DNA from: Bradyrhizobium lupini
GTDB taxonomy: Bacteria > Pseudomonadota > Alphaproteobacteria > Rhizobiales > Xanthobacteraceae
Direction: 5' to 3'
Length of the DNA stretch: 64,000 nucleotides
Assembly (NCBI RefSeq): GCF_040939785.1
Contig: NZ_CP162553.1
Location: forward strand, 4,340,001-4,404,000
How positions within the stretch are numbered: position 1 is the first letter of the stretch; every line of letters begins with the position of its first letter. The position numbers were made by a program, and so were the translations under genes. The notes under the pieces are model-generated. The model saw only the letters and a list, made by a program, of their open reading frames with translations, was not told the origin of the DNA and ran no database searches. Of the stretch, positions 34,398 to 43,873 are shown in pieces.

Positions 34398-35942
34398 CTA
34401 ACCCCCCGCGCTCAGTTCCGCGCGATCGAGCTCCTCCTCGACCCTGTGAAACGCGTCGTCACCGATCACCTCGGTGGCCCGGAGGTCGAAGATCGATTTT
34501 CGCGCGGCTTCGATGGCGCGGCGGCGCAGCGGATCGGCGGGCAATTCGCCGTTGGTGATGCCACCATGGGGATCGTCGTCGGCCTGCATCAGGATGGCAC
34601 GATATTCGAGCCGCAGGATTTCGGCTTCCTCCGACGGATCGTCCTCGATCGCGTCGAGCGCCGCGCGATAGGCGACGGCGCGGGCGCGCGCGACCTCGAT
34701 GCCGACGGGATCGTCGTCCTTGAGGCCGAACGCCAGGATCAGCGGCCGCAAGGTCAGGCCCTGCACGACCAGCGTGCCGAGCACGACCGCAAACGCCGAG
34801 AAGACGATGAAGTCACGATGCGGAAAGTTTTCCGGCAAGGCAAAGGCGGTGGCGAGCGTGACGAGGCCGCGCATGCCGCACCAGGAGATGATGAGGCCGC
34901 CCTTGGCGGAGGCGACCTGCTTCGGATCCTTGGGGTGATAGATCCCGTGCGCCACCAGCGTGCGTAGCGTCGTGCGGTAGAACGTGACCCAGGCCAGCCG
35001 GACCAGGACTACAGTGAGAAGGATCCAGGCGGCGGCCAGGCAATAGTCCCAGCGCACGTCCGCGTCCAGCCGCGTCCAGATCGGCCGCATCTGCATGCCG
35101 ATCAGCATGAACGCGAGCACGTTGAGCACGAACACCATCGTATCCCACACCGCGTAGGACGGTACCCGCAACCGCGCCGGCATACGGGCGGGTGCAGCGC
35201 GTGCCATCGTGATGGCGTACACGACGATGGTGAGGATGCCGGAGAGGCCGAGATGTTCAGCGCCGATCCAGACCATGAAGGTGGTGGCGAATTGCATGAT
35301 GATCGAACTGGGAGCCTCCGTGATCCGCACGATCACCAGTGGCATGACTCGCGCGGCGAGATAGCCGGCAACGACGCTGCCGACCAGCGCCAGAGCCATG
35401 GTTGGCGCGACCTGGCTCCATGCCAGATGCTCGGTGGCGATCGCTCCGACGGCGATGCGATAGATCAGGAGCGCGGTCGCGTCGTTGAGCAGGCTCTCGC
35501 CTTCCAGGACCTTCACCATCCGGTGAGGCAGCTTCACCTGGCTCAGGATCGCGACCGCGGCGGCCGCGTCCGGCGGGGCCACGATGGCGCCGAGCGCAAC
35601 CGCGGCGGCCCAGGGCATATCAGGCATCAGCCGGTGCGCGACGTAGGCCACAGCGGCCGTTGTCAGGCCGACCGCGGCGACGACGAGGGTGGAGACCGGA
35701 ACCCAATTGTTGCGGAGATCGCGCAGCGAGGTGTCGAAGGCGGCATCGAGCAGGACCGGTGCGACAAAAAGAGCCAACGCCAGGTCGGGCTCCAGCGCCC
35801 AGGACGGGCTGGACGGCACAAAGGCGATCAGCGCGCCCCCGATTGCGAGAAAGGTTGGATAGGGGACCTTGATCCGTCGCGCCAGCGCCGATAATGCAAC
35901 GGCGCCGAGCAGAAGCACGATGATCCATTCGAATGTCGACAC
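34398..35942 (-). CDS. Na+/H+ antiporter, CPA1/NhaP type
   Basis: A 514-residue (from the start chosen) membrane antiporter with about 12 helices. Motifs include APVLLDAAFDTSLRDLR, ALGAIVAPPDAAAAVAILSQ (the PDAAA site with the transport Asp), EGESLLNDATALL and the late GGLIISWCGMRGLVTLATAFALP. The C-terminal 100 residues form a soluble helical tail rich in charges. GTG at 35942 (MSTFEWIIVLLL) has GGGGAT upstream and starts directly at the first helix; another GTG at 35975 adds 11 residues. It exports Na+ or other cations in exchange for protons. No operon partner. Confidence 0.9.
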   Translation of the reverse strand: MSTFEWIIVLLLGAVALSALARRIKVPYPTFLAIGGALIAFVPSSPSWALEPDLALALFVAPVLLDAAFDTSLRDLRNNWVPVSTLVVAAVGLTTAAVAYVAHRLMPDMPWAAAVALGAIVAPPDAAAAVAILSQVKLPHRMVKVLEGESLLNDATALLIYRIAVGAIATEHLAWSQVAPTMALALVGSVVAGYLAARVMPLVIVRITEAPSSIIMQFATTFMVWIGAEHLGLSGILTIVVYAITMARAAPARMPARLRVPSYAVWDTMVFVLNVLAFMLIGMQMRPIWTRLDADVRWDYCLAAAWILLTVVLVRLAWVTFYRTTLRTLVAHGIYHPKDPKQVASAKGGLIISWCGMRGLVTLATAFALPENFPHRDFIVFSAFAVVLGTLVVQGLTLRPLILAFGLKDDDPVGIEVARARAVAYRAALDAIEDDPSEEAEILRLEYRAILMQADDDPHGGITNGELPADPLRRRAIEAARKSIFDLRATEVIGDDAFHRVEEELDRAELSAGG

Positions 35943-36069
35943 GTTGATCCCCGAAGCCGATTTGAGCGGCGCCACAAGCTAGCACCAATCCGGCCGTTTG
36001 ATGGATAGTGCGGCCCCAAGGCAAGACCTCAAGGGGACCTTAACTCAAGACTTTCCAACTGTGGCGAGC

Positions 36070-36828
36070 ATGCGTTTTCTCATTCAATGGTCCGGCGTCG
36101 GGTTGCTCTTTGCGCTCTCGTTCGTTGCGGCTCATGCTGCGACCGGCGGCGAGCCGGCCGCGGTGCCGCAGGTCGACATCGCGCCGTGCCTCGCGGCTGC
36201 CGCAGCCGACGACATCGACAAGGCCGCCACGGCCTGCGCCGCCGTGATCGACAACGAGAAGACGGCGAAAGGGGACCTGATCAAGGCGCTGATCGCGCGC
36301 GGCGGGCTTTATGCGCGGCACGACCAAGTCGACCGCGCGATCGCCGACGACAGCCGCGCGCTGGAGCTCGATTCCGGTCTCGCCGATATCTTCAACGCGC
36401 GGGGCGAACTCTGGCTAAGGAAGGGCGACAAGCCCAAGGCGGTGCAGGATTTCGGCGCGGCGTTGAAAATCGATCCGAACCACGAGAAGGCCAAGCCCAA
36501 TCACAAGGCGATGGCGCGCGAGATCGAGCGGATCGGCGCGCAGATGGCAGTCGCGGGCAAGCCCAGTTTCATTTGCAAGGGTGTGCGCCGTCCCGTCGAG
36601 AAGGCGATCTGCGCCAACCGCGAGCTCGCAGATCTCGACCGCGAGATCTTTGCCGCCAACGCGCGCGTGTTGCGCGAAGCCCGCAATGCAGGCGAAGCGA
36701 AGGCGCTTCAACGCGAGCAGGACGATTTCATCGCCCGCCGCAACGCCGGGTTCGGCCGGCCGGGGTACGATTTGAAGAAGGCGATGCAGGAGCGGCTGCA
36801 GCGGCTCAACGGGGTGGACGGGTATTGA
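36070..36828 (+). CDS. Secreted TPR protein with LprI-like C-terminus
   Basis: A 252-residue protein: Sec signal (MRFLIQWSGVGLLFALSFVA, cleaved near residue 24), then a TPR region (ALIARGGLYARHDQVDRAIA, residues 71-90, and FNARGELWLRKGDKPKAVQD), then a C-terminal domain with FICKGVRRPVEKAICANREL, LDREIFAANARVL and FGRPGYDLKKAMQERLQRLN. The C-terminal domain has the LprI/DUF1311 pattern with a Cys pair. It is a paralogue of the next gene, which has the same architecture with more TPRs. The shared tail suggests recent duplication. Probably periplasmic; possibly a lysozyme inhibitor or envelope-stress protein, unproven. Confidence 0.82.
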   Translation: MRFLIQWSGVGLLFALSFVAAHAATGGEPAAVPQVDIAPCLAAAAADDIDKAATACAAVIDNEKTAKGDLIKALIARGGLYARHDQVDRAIADDSRALELDSGLADIFNARGELWLRKGDKPKAVQDFGAALKIDPNHEKAKPNHKAMAREIERIGAQMAVAGKPSFICKGVRRPVEKAICANRELADLDREIFAANARVLREARNAGEAKALQREQDDFIARRNAGFGRPGYDLKKAMQERLQRLNGVDGY

Positions 36829-36830
36829 GG

Positions 36831-36865
36831 CTCCTCGTCTCGCTCGTAAGAGCGGGACGAAGGAG
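36831..36865 (+). terminator. Hairpin between the two TPR-LprI genes
   Basis: CTCCTCGTCTCGCTC and GAGCGGGACGAAGGAG form a roughly 15-bp stem with one wobble and one bulge around the loop GTAA, directly after the first gene. There is no T tract, so it may be a terminator or an attenuating structure. Confidence 0.45.
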
Positions 36866-36961
36866 GGAAGGGATCGGTGCGCCGCTGGCACGCCTCGATT
36901 TGAACCGATTCTTTGGCTGCCGCGACAATGGTGAAAGCCTGATGTCCCGGAGCCCTATGCC

Positions 36962-38347
36962 ATGTGCGGCACGCATCCTTCCGCGCAAATGCTCTCGTTT
37001 GCAAAAATCTCGTTTCGCTCGCTCCTGCTCAGCGCGGCAATGAGCGTCGTTCTCGTCGCCCCTGCTTCGGCCGGCGTCGATTGCGTAATCGGGAGCAAGG
37101 CCGCTCCGGCTGAGCTGATCCCGGCCTGCAGCGCCATCATCGACCAGGCCTCGAATCCATCCCTCGATCGCGCCGCGGCATTGCTGGTGCGCGCCGACGC
37201 CAATGCGCGAACCTCGGGCGGCCTCACGCAGGCGCTGCGAGATATCGATCGCGCCATCGCACTCGATGGCAAGAACGCAAAAGCCTGGCGCCTGCGCGGC
37301 GATCTCCTGCGCGAGGCCGGCGGCGATCTCAACCGCGCCGCGGCGGACCTCAGCAAGGCCATCGAGCTCGATCCGCAGGATTCGGAATCTTACGAGCTGC
37401 GCGGCGTCGTCTACACCAACCAGCACCGGCTCGACCGCGCGCTTGCCGATTACGACCAGGCGATCAGGCTGAAGCCTGACAATGCACAGGCCTGGTCCGA
37501 CCGCGGCGTGACCTATTATCTCGGCGGCGACAACGAGAAGGCGATCCGCGATCTCAGCGAGGCGTTGCGCCTCGATCCGAACCGGCCGCGCAGCTACACC
37601 AATCGTGGCGCCGCCTACAAGAAGCTCGGCCAGCTCGACAAGTCGGTTGCCGACGACGGCGAGGCGATCCGGCTCGATCCGAAAGTGCCCGAATATTACG
37701 ACAATCGCGGGCTGGCGCTGGCCGCGATGGGGGAGTACGACAAGGCGATTGCCGATTACGATCAGGCGCTCCGGCTGGCACCGCGGCCGAATTTCTTCAC
37801 AAACCGCGGCGATTCCTACCACCTGAAGGGCGAGCTTGGCGCGGCGCTGAGCGATTACGAGGCCGCGCTGAAACTGGATCCGAATTTCGCGCAGACCTAC
37901 AATAACCGCGCCGTGCTCTACAAGAAGATGGGCGAACGCAGGAAGGCGCTGGCCGACTATGAGACCGCGCTGCGGCTCGATCCCGGCAACGACAACGCCG
38001 CCGCCGGCCGCCGTGCCATGATCGCGGAGATTGCGAAATTCGGCGGCGAGCCGCTGCGGCCACTCGCGGCGAATTCCGACAATGGCCCGTCGTTCGATTG
38101 TGCCACTGCGAAGCGCGAGGTTGAGAAGGTGATTTGTGCCGATCCGCAGCTGGGGGTGCTCGATCGCCATATCGCCGAGACCTACGAGCGCGTGCTGAAA
38201 TCGGCCGGGTCCCGCTTCGCCGGCGGCCTCCGTCGCACCCAGCGCGATTTCCTCACCACCCGCAATACGAGCTTCGGCCGCCCCGGCTATGATCTCAGGA
38301 AGGTCATGCAGGAGCGGCTGCAGCGGCTGAATGCGATGGATAGCTGA
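36962..38347 (+). CDS. Secreted multi-TPR protein with LprI-like C-terminus
   Basis: A 461-residue protein. After a signal peptide, which fits best if translation starts at ATG 36989 (MLSFAKISFRSLLLSAAMSV), come about eight TPR units with repeats such as AKAWRLRGDLLREAGGDLN, AIELDPQDSESYELRGVVYT and AEYYDNRGLALAAMGEYDKA-like segments. The end has FDCATAKREVEKVICADPQL and FGRPGYDLRKVMQERLQRLN, the LprI-like tail shared with the gene upstream. ATG 36962 is kept as the longest start. It is probably a periplasmic scaffold with an LprI module; no reaction is known. Confidence 0.85.
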   Translation: MCGTHPSAQMLSFAKISFRSLLLSAAMSVVLVAPASAGVDCVIGSKAAPAELIPACSAIIDQASNPSLDRAAALLVRADANARTSGGLTQALRDIDRAIALDGKNAKAWRLRGDLLREAGGDLNRAAADLSKAIELDPQDSESYELRGVVYTNQHRLDRALADYDQAIRLKPDNAQAWSDRGVTYYLGGDNEKAIRDLSEALRLDPNRPRSYTNRGAAYKKLGQLDKSVADDGEAIRLDPKVPEYYDNRGLALAAMGEYDKAIADYDQALRLAPRPNFFTNRGDSYHLKGELGAALSDYEAALKLDPNFAQTYNNRAVLYKKMGERRKALADYETALRLDPGNDNAAAGRRAMIAEIAKFGGEPLRPLAANSDNGPSFDCATAKREVEKVICADPQLGVLDRHIAETYERVLKSAGSRFAGGLRRTQRDFLTTRNTSFGRPGYDLRKVMQERLQRLNAMDS

Positions 38348-38490
38348 GCATTGTTCTTTTCAGCTTGAACCGCGGCCCGTTCCCGGGAAAATACCCCTCA
38401 AACAAGGCCGGTACTTGATCCCTGTCATGGCGGGACGTCTGTCCTGCAACAAGGTCAAGGCCAGGCGAATAAGGGAACGGGAGCGCGGGA

Positions 38491-40413
38491 ATGAACGTCC
38501 GAGGAAACATCGACGGAAAAAGTCTCTATCACGAGGTTTATGCGCGCTCGCTGGCTGACCCCAAGGGCTTTTGGGCCGAGGTGGCCAAGGAGATCGACTG
38601 GATCGAGCCACCGAAAAAGATCTTCGATCCCTCGCAAGGCGTCTACGGCCGCTGGTTCAGCGGTGGCGTCGTCAACACCTGCTACAACGCGCTTGACCGT
38701 CAGGTCGAACGCGGCCGCGCCGACCAGGTCGCGCTGATCCATGATTCGCCGCTGGCAAATAGCGTCACCAAATTCACCTACGCCGAACTGCTGGCCGAAG
38801 TGCAGGCGCTTGCCGCCATCATGCAGGATTTTGGTGTCGCCAAGGGCGATCGCGTCATCCTGTATATGCCGATGGTCCCCGAGGCCGTCGTCGCGATGCT
38901 CGCCTGCGCGCGCATTGGCGCGGTGCACTCCGTGGTGTTCGGTGGCTTTGCCGCGAAAGAGCTCGCCACCCGCATCGACGATGCGCAGCCAAAGTTGATT
39001 CTGTCGGCGAGTTGCGGCATCGAGCCCGGCCGGATCGTGCAGTACAAGCCGCTGCTCGACGAGGCGATCAGGCTTGCGGGGGCAAAGCCGAAGGCCTGCA
39101 TCGTGCTGCAACGTCCGCAGCTCGTCTGCGCCCTCACGCCCGGCCGCGACTATGATTGGGCGGGCCTGCGCCGCAAGGCGATGAACGACGGCAAGAAGGC
39201 GCCTTGTGTGCCCGTCGCCGCTACCGATCCGCTCTACATCCTCTATACGTCAGGCACGACCGGCATTCCCAAGGGCGTCGTGCGCGACAATGGCGGCCAT
39301 CTCGTCGCGGTGAAATGGTCCATGTTCAACCTCTATGGCGTCAAGCCGGGCGAGGTCTGGTGGTGCGGCTCCGACATCGGCTGGGTGGTCGGCCACAGCT
39401 ACATCGTCTACGGCCCGCTGCTGCACGGCGCGACCTCGATCATGTATGAGGGCAAGCCGGTCGGCACGCCCGATGCCGGCGCGTTCTGGCGCGTGATCAG
39501 CGAGCACAAGGCTGTCGCCTTCTTCACTGCGCCGACCGCGTTCCGCGCGATCCGGAAAGAAGATCCGGAAGGAAGATTCATCCGACAATACGACCTGTCA
39601 ACCTTCCGCACGCTGTTCCTGGCCGGCGAGCGCGCCGATCCGCCGACGGTGGAATGGGCGGAGCAGCAGTTGAAAGTGCCGGTGATCGACCATTGGTGGC
39701 AGACGGAGACCGGCTGGTGCATCGCCGGCAATCCGGTCGGCTTAGGCCAACTGCCGGTGAAGCACGGCTCGCCGACGGTGCCGATGCCCGGCTATCGGGT
39801 CGACGTGGTCGACGAAGCGGCAAAGCCGGTCGGTCCGAACACCATGGGCTCGATCGTCATCAAGCTACCGATGCCGCCGGGCTGCCTGCCGACGCTGTGG
39901 AATCAGGACGAACGGTTCAAGGAAGCCTATCTCACCGAATTCCCCGGCTACTACAAAACGTCGGATGCCGGCTACAAGGACGACGGCGGCTATGTCTTCG
40001 TCATGGGCCGCACCGACGACATCATCAATGTCGCCGGCCATCGGCTCTCCACCGGCGGGATGGAGGAGATCCTGGCTTCGCATCCCGATGTCGCCGAATG
40101 CGCGGTGCTTGGTGTCAAGGACGCGATCAAGGGCGAGGTACCCTGCGGCTTCCTGGTGCTCAAGGCGGGTGTGAAGCGGGCCCCGGCCGAGATCGAGAAG
40201 GAGATCGTCGCGCTGGTGCGCGACAAGCTCGGTCCCGTTGCCGCGTTCAAGCTCGCCATCACCGTCGGCCGCCTGCCTAAGACGCGATCCGGAAAGATCT
40301 TGCGCGGCACGATCAAGAAGATCGCAGATGGTGAAGCTTGGACCATGCCGGCGACGATCGAAGACCCCAAGGTGCTGGACGAGATCGGCGATGCGCTGAA
40401 GGGGCGGGTGTGA
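38491..40413 (+). CDS. prpE: Propionyl-CoA synthetase (propionate-CoA ligase)
   Basis: A 640-residue AMP-forming ligase with the PrpE profile, close to acetyl-CoA synthetase but with YHEVYARSLADPKGFWAEVA at the start. Motifs in order: GGVVNTCYNALDRQV, VVFGGFAAKELATRIDDAQP, the P-loop YTSGTTGIPKGVV, WWQTETGWCI and the C-terminal GRTDDIINVAGHRLSTGGMEE, ending with the catalytic Lys in RSGKILRGTI. It adenylates propionate and forms propionyl-CoA in the cytosol, feeding the methylcitrate or methylmalonyl-CoA route. A GGGAGCGCGGGA site precedes the ATG. No propionate genes flank it, so it acts as a single gene. Confidence 0.92.
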   Translation: MNVRGNIDGKSLYHEVYARSLADPKGFWAEVAKEIDWIEPPKKIFDPSQGVYGRWFSGGVVNTCYNALDRQVERGRADQVALIHDSPLANSVTKFTYAELLAEVQALAAIMQDFGVAKGDRVILYMPMVPEAVVAMLACARIGAVHSVVFGGFAAKELATRIDDAQPKLILSASCGIEPGRIVQYKPLLDEAIRLAGAKPKACIVLQRPQLVCALTPGRDYDWAGLRRKAMNDGKKAPCVPVAATDPLYILYTSGTTGIPKGVVRDNGGHLVAVKWSMFNLYGVKPGEVWWCGSDIGWVVGHSYIVYGPLLHGATSIMYEGKPVGTPDAGAFWRVISEHKAVAFFTAPTAFRAIRKEDPEGRFIRQYDLSTFRTLFLAGERADPPTVEWAEQQLKVPVIDHWWQTETGWCIAGNPVGLGQLPVKHGSPTVPMPGYRVDVVDEAAKPVGPNTMGSIVIKLPMPPGCLPTLWNQDERFKEAYLTEFPGYYKTSDAGYKDDGGYVFVMGRTDDIINVAGHRLSTGGMEEILASHPDVAECAVLGVKDAIKGEVPCGFLVLKAGVKRAPAEIEKEIVALVRDKLGPVAAFKLAITVGRLPKTRSGKILRGTIKKIADGEAWTMPATIEDPKVLDEIGDALKGRV

Positions 40414-40455
40414 GGTTTGCAATGGGGCTTGAATAGGCCGCATTTTTCCGCTCAA

Positions 40456-40574
40456 TCCTCATCCTGAGGAGCGCGCCTGGCGCGCGTCTCGAAGGATGAA
40501 AGGCCCCGCTGCGGCAGCTTGGCCTGCATGGTTCGAGACGCCCGCTGCGCGGGCTCCTCACCATGAGGATGAAG
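40456..40574. repeat. Dispersed repeat, CTCATCCTGAGGAG family, copy 2
   Basis: CTCATCCTGAGGAGCGCGCC, GCGCGTCTCGAAGGATGAAA, GGCCTGCATGGTTCGAGACG and the closing GGCTCCTCACCATGAGGATG. The same blocks in the same order are at 7918-8053. Its right end runs up to the start region of a lipoprotein gene. Confidence 0.88.
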
Positions 40575-40582
40575 GGCCTGCC

Positions 40583-40843
40583 ATGAATTCGAAGCCGTTT
40601 CTAGCGATTGCATTTGCGGGCCTCATTCTCTCCGCCTGCTCCGCGCGCTACCAGACGCCGGTGGCGATGGGCGGCGATGATGACGACGCGGTCTGCCAGA
40701 GCCGCGGCTATGCGGCCGGATCGCCCGAATACGTGGCGTGCCGCAAGGACCGCGACGTCCAGCGCAGTTCCGCGACCACCCGCGCCGACCGCCGCCAGCG
40801 CGACCTCGGCGAATACATGCTGAACCATCCGGACCGGCCATAA
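40583..40843 (+). CDS. Small lipoprotein, unknown function
   Basis: An 86-residue protein with a type II signal: MNSKPFLAIAFAGLILSACS has the lipobox LSAC, with Cys19 as the lipidation site. The mature part includes GGDDDDAVCQSRGYAAGSPEYVACRKDRD, in which two further cysteines and the segment spacing (GYAxGSPEYxxCR) match small rhizobial lipoproteins. The gene starts at the edge of a dispersed repeat, whose GAGGATGAAGG supplies the ribosome site. Its role in the envelope is unknown. Confidence 0.78.
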   Translation: MNSKPFLAIAFAGLILSACSARYQTPVAMGGDDDDAVCQSRGYAAGSPEYVACRKDRDVQRSSATTRADRRQRDLGEYMLNHPDRP

Positions 40844-40910
40844 AGGCTGCGCTGCGCCGCTGCGCTCGCAATGACGAGGTTGCTGAAGCTTCTTGCGTTA
40901 CACCAAAGAA

Positions 40911-40932
40911 CGCGGCGGGTTTCCCCGCCGCG
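40911..40932. terminator. Terminator hairpin between lipoprotein and trcR
   Basis: CGCGGCGGG and CCCGCCGCG form a perfect 9-bp stem with a TTTC loop. On the minus strand it is followed by TTCTTTGG, so it fits best as the terminator of the minus-strand trcR gene, and may serve the convergent lipoprotein too. Confidence 0.7.
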
Positions 40933-40965
40933 CTTGCATTCGATGACGACTGAAGAGTGGAAGGA

Positions 40966-41661
40966 TTACTCCTCCTCCTGGTCCTGCTTCTTGCCGCCGA
41001 GCGTCTTCAGCTTGGCGAACACAGCATCGACGTTGAGATCGTCGCTGGACCTCTCCGCGGGTTCGTACTCGTCCTTCTTGGTGGTTTCTGAGGCCGGCAG
41101 CAAAGTGGCGCCGCCATAGGCTGCGTCGATCGGCTTTTCCTTCGCCGCGCGCGCGACCTCGAAATCGAGCTCGATCTGCGAGCAGAGGCCGAGGGTGACG
41201 GGATCGATCGGCGTCAGCTGGGAGGTGTTCCAGTGGGTGCGATCGCGGACACTCGCGATCGTACTCTTGGTCGTGCCGACCAGGCGCATGATCTGGGCGT
41301 CCTTGAGCTCGGGATGGTTGCGCAGCAGCCAGAGGATGGCGCTCGGGCGTTCGTGGCGGCGCGAGACCGGGGTGTAGCGCGGGCCCTTGCGCTTGGGCTG
41401 CGGCGGCAGCACCACCTTGCTCTCCTGGAGGCGGAGCCGGTAGTCCGGGTTGTTCTCGCCCTTCTCGATTTCCTCGCGGGTCAGCTGGCCATTGGAAAGG
41501 GGATCCATGCCCTTGATGCCCTGGGCGGCGTCGCCATCGGCGATCGCGCGCACCTCGAGGGGGTGCATTTTGGTGAAATCGGCGACCTGATCGAAGGTCA
41601 GCGCGGTATTGTCGAGCAGCCAGACGGCGGTCGCCTTGGGCATCAGAGGTGCGTTGCTCAT
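40966..41661 (-). CDS. trcR: Cell cycle transcriptional regulator TrcR (DUF1013)
   Basis: A 231-residue DUF1013 protein, the alphaproteobacterial family that includes Caulobacter TrcR. Key segments: ATAVWLLDNTALTFDQVADF (residues 9-28), MHPLEVRAIADGDAAQGIKG, RRHERPSAILWLLRNHPELK and a helix-turn-helix-like DAQIMRLVGTTKSTIASVRDR near residues 121-141 (shown in parts), ending with a Lys/Glu-rich tail. It is probably a DNA-binding regulator linked to cell-cycle control and often essential in the class. The ATG at 41661 gives MSNAPLMPKATAV; a longer frame exists upstream. Divergent from ispH. Confidence 0.88.
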   Translation of the reverse strand: MSNAPLMPKATAVWLLDNTALTFDQVADFTKMHPLEVRAIADGDAAQGIKGMDPLSNGQLTREEIEKGENNPDYRLRLQESKVVLPPQPKRKGPRYTPVSRRHERPSAILWLLRNHPELKDAQIMRLVGTTKSTIASVRDRTHWNTSQLTPIDPVTLGLCSQIELDFEVARAAKEKPIDAAYGGATLLPASETTKKDEYEPAERSSDDLNVDAVFAKLKTLGGKKQDQEEE

Positions 41662-41914
41662 GGCAAATCTCCTTTGTGCTTCGCCCACCCCTTTGGAGGC
41701 GAAACCGGTGGTCATCAGCGATGACTGGGAATTCGCGCTATATAAGCCCGGAGGGGCTAGCCACGCAATGGTTCTGCTATAGATAGTGCCTTGACAGCGC
41801 CCGAAAGGGGGCCCAATTCCCTCTGAAGTCTCTGTAAGACCGTACCCAAGCCCTGTTCATCCATCGACCGCTTCCCGCCCATTTGGCGAGGTGATTCGGT
41901 CCCGAGATCGCTCA

Positions 41915-42883
41915 ATGTCAGCCAAACCAGACCTCAAGATCGTGCTTTGTTCTCCCCGTGGCTTCTGCGCCGGGGTGGTCCGGGCGATCGACACCGTGGA
42001 ACGGGCGCTCGATAAATACGGCGCCCCCGTCTATGTTCGCCACGAGATTGTGCACAATAAATACGTCGTCGATGGGTTGAAGAAGAAGGGCGCGATCTTC
42101 GTCGAGGAACTCGCCGAGATCCCGGAAAACACCACCGCGCCGGTGGTGTTCTCGGCCCATGGCGTGCCGAAATCGGTCCCGGCCGACGCCACCTCCCGCA
42201 ATTTGTTCTCGCTGGATGCGACCTGCCCCCTGGTCACCAAGGTGCACCGCGAGGCCGCGATCCATTTCAAGCGCGGCCGCGAGATCTTCCTGATCGGGCA
42301 TTCCCATCATCCGGAGGTGGTGGGCACGCTCGGCCAGCTCCCGACCGGCGCCGTGACCCTGATCGAAACCGCCGAGGACGCCAAGACCATCGCCCCGAAG
42401 GACCCGAACAACCTCGCCTTCGTGACCCAGACCACGTTGTCGATCGACGACACCGCGGAGATCGTGGCGCTCCTGAAGGAACGCTTCCCGAACATCAACG
42501 GGCCGCACAAGGAAGACATCTGCTACGCCACCACCAACCGCCAGCTCGCGGTGAAGAAAGTGGCGCCGGTGGTCGACGCCCTGATCGTGGTCGGTGCGCC
42601 GAACTCGTCGAACTCGCAGCGCCTGCGCGAAGTCGCCGAACGCGAGGGTTGCCCGATCGCCGTGCTGGCGCAGCGCGCCACCGAAATCGACTGGAAGCGG
42701 TTCGAGAACATCACCAGCCTCGGCATCACCGCGGGTGCCTCGGCACCGGAAGTGATCGTCGAGGAGATCATGGACGCGTTCGCCGAACGCTTCACGCTGC
42801 ATGTGGAGACGGTCTCGGCCGCGGAAGAGAACGAGTTCTTCCCGCTGCCGCGCCAGGTGCGCCCCGAAGCCGCCGCCGAGTAG
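41915..42883 (+). CDS. ispH: 4-hydroxy-3-methylbut-2-enyl diphosphate reductase
   Basis: A 322-residue IspH/LytB protein, the last enzyme of the methylerythritol phosphate route, which reduces HMBPP to isopentenyl and dimethylallyl diphosphate with a [4Fe-4S] cluster. The three cluster cysteines are present: Cys18 in GFCAGV, Cys104 in ATCPLV and Cys203 in [10 protein letters not shown]. Conserved HEIVHN, SAHGV and GHSHHPEV stretches contact substrate. ATG 41915 gives [13 protein letters not shown] 41891 adds eight residues. It starts a compact operon: thrB begins 6 bp after the stop. Confidence 0.97.
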   Translation: MSAKPDLKIVLCSPRGFCAGVVRAIDTVERALDKYGAPVYVRHEIVHNKYVVDGLKKKGAIFVEELAEIPENTTAPVVFSAHGVPKSVPADATSRNLFSLDATCPLVTKVHREAAIHFKRGREIFLIGHSHHPEVVGTLGQLPTGAVTLIETAEDAKTIAPKDPNNLAFVTQTTLSIDDTAEIVALLKERFPNINGPHKEDICYATTNRQLAVKKVAPVVDALIVVGAPNSSNSQRLREVAEREGCPIAVLAQRATEIDWKRFENITSLGITAGASAPEVIVEEIMDAFAERFTLHVETVSAAEENEFFPLPRQVRPEAAAE

Positions 42884-42889
42884 ACCTTC

Positions 42890-43873
42890 ATGGCGGTCTA
42901 CACCGACGTTGCCGCCGACGAGCTTGCGGACTTCCTCAATCAATACGATCTCGGTGAACTGCTCTCCTACAAGGGCATCGCCGAGGGCGTCGAAAATTCC
43001 AACTTCCTGCTGCATACGACCAAGGGGTCGTTCATCCTCACGCTCTATGAGAAGCGCGTGGCGAAGAACGATCTGCCGTTCTTCCTCGCGCTGATGACGC
43101 ATCTGGCCGAGCACGGCGTCAACTGCCCGCTGCCGGTGAAGGGAACGGACGGCGAGGCGTTGCGCGAGCTGTCGGGCCGGTCGGCCGCGATCATCACCTT
43201 TCTCGAAGGCGTCTGGCCGCGCAAGCCGAACGCGGTCCATTGCGCCGGCGTCGGCGAGGGGCTCGCCAGGATGCATCTGGCCGGCGCGAATTTCGCGATC
43301 AGGCGCGCGAACGCGCTGTCGGTCCCGGGCTGGCGGCCGCTGTTCGATGCCGCGTCACAGCGGGCCGACGAGGTGCAGCCCGGCCTGCGCGCGTTCCTGA
43401 GCCACGAGCTCGACTACCTCGAGAGCGGGGTCTGGCCGACGCAGCTGCCCGAAGGCGTGATCCACGCCGACCTCTTCAACGACAACGTCTTCTTTCTCGG
43501 CGACAAGCTCTCGGGGATCATCGACTTCACTTTCGCCTGCAATGACTGGCTCGCCTATGATGTCGCGATCTGCCTCAACGCCTGGTGCTTCGAGCCGGAT
43601 CATTCCTTCAACGTGACCAAGGCCCGGGCCTTCCTCAATGCCTATGGCCGGGTGAGAAAGCTGTCCGAGGCGGAAGAGACCGCGCTGCCGCTGCTCGCGC
43701 GCGGCGCCGCGATGCGCTTCCTGCTGACGCGGCTGGTCGACTGGCTCAACGTTCCGCCCGGCGCGCTGGTTCGGCCGAAGGATCCGCTGGAATATGTCCG
43801 CAAGCTGCGCTTCCACCAGAGCGTTTCCAGCGTGCGCGACTATGGGCTGATGCCGTCGGGGCTGGTGGCGTGA
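42890..43873 (+). CDS. thrB: Homoserine kinase, APH-fold type
   Basis: A 327-residue kinase of the choline/aminoglycoside-kinase fold used by alphaproteobacteria for threonine synthesis. It phosphorylates homoserine with ATP. Seen motifs: [20 protein letters not shown] at the start, [13 protein letters not shown], the catalytic-loop-like [14 protein letters not shown] (residues about 190-203) with the Asp, and [11 protein letters not shown] with the metal-binding Asp. It lies 6 bp after ispH, and its TGA overlaps the GTG start of rnhA, so the three are co-transcribed. Confidence 0.95.
   Translation: MAVYTDVAADELADFLNQYDLGELLSYKGIAEGVENSNFLLHTTKGSFILTLYEKRVAKNDLPFFLALMTHLAEHGVNCPLPVKGTDGEALRELSGRSAAIITFLEGVWPRKPNAVHCAGVGEGLARMHLAGANFAIRRANALSVPGWRPLFDAASQRADEVQPGLRAFLSHELDYLESGVWPTQLPEGVIHADLFNDNVFFLGDKLSGIIDFTFACNDWLAYDVAICLNAWCFEPDHSFNVTKARAFLNAYGRVRKLSEAEETALPLLARGAAMRFLLTRLVDWLNVPPGALVRPKDPLEYVRKLRFHQSVSSVRDYGLMPSGLVA

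Noticed and set aside
36806..38170. 454-codon antisense frame with repeated VVGNRLV-like pattern
   Set aside because: The repeats are only the reverse frame of the TPR units on the plus strand.
38348..38490. Riboswitch or attenuator before prpE
   Set aside because: I looked for a leader structure but saw no known riboswitch core or leader peptide.
41918..43276. 452-codon antisense frame over ispH and thrB
   Set aside because: Both plus-strand genes are certain and the antisense product has no recognisable domain.
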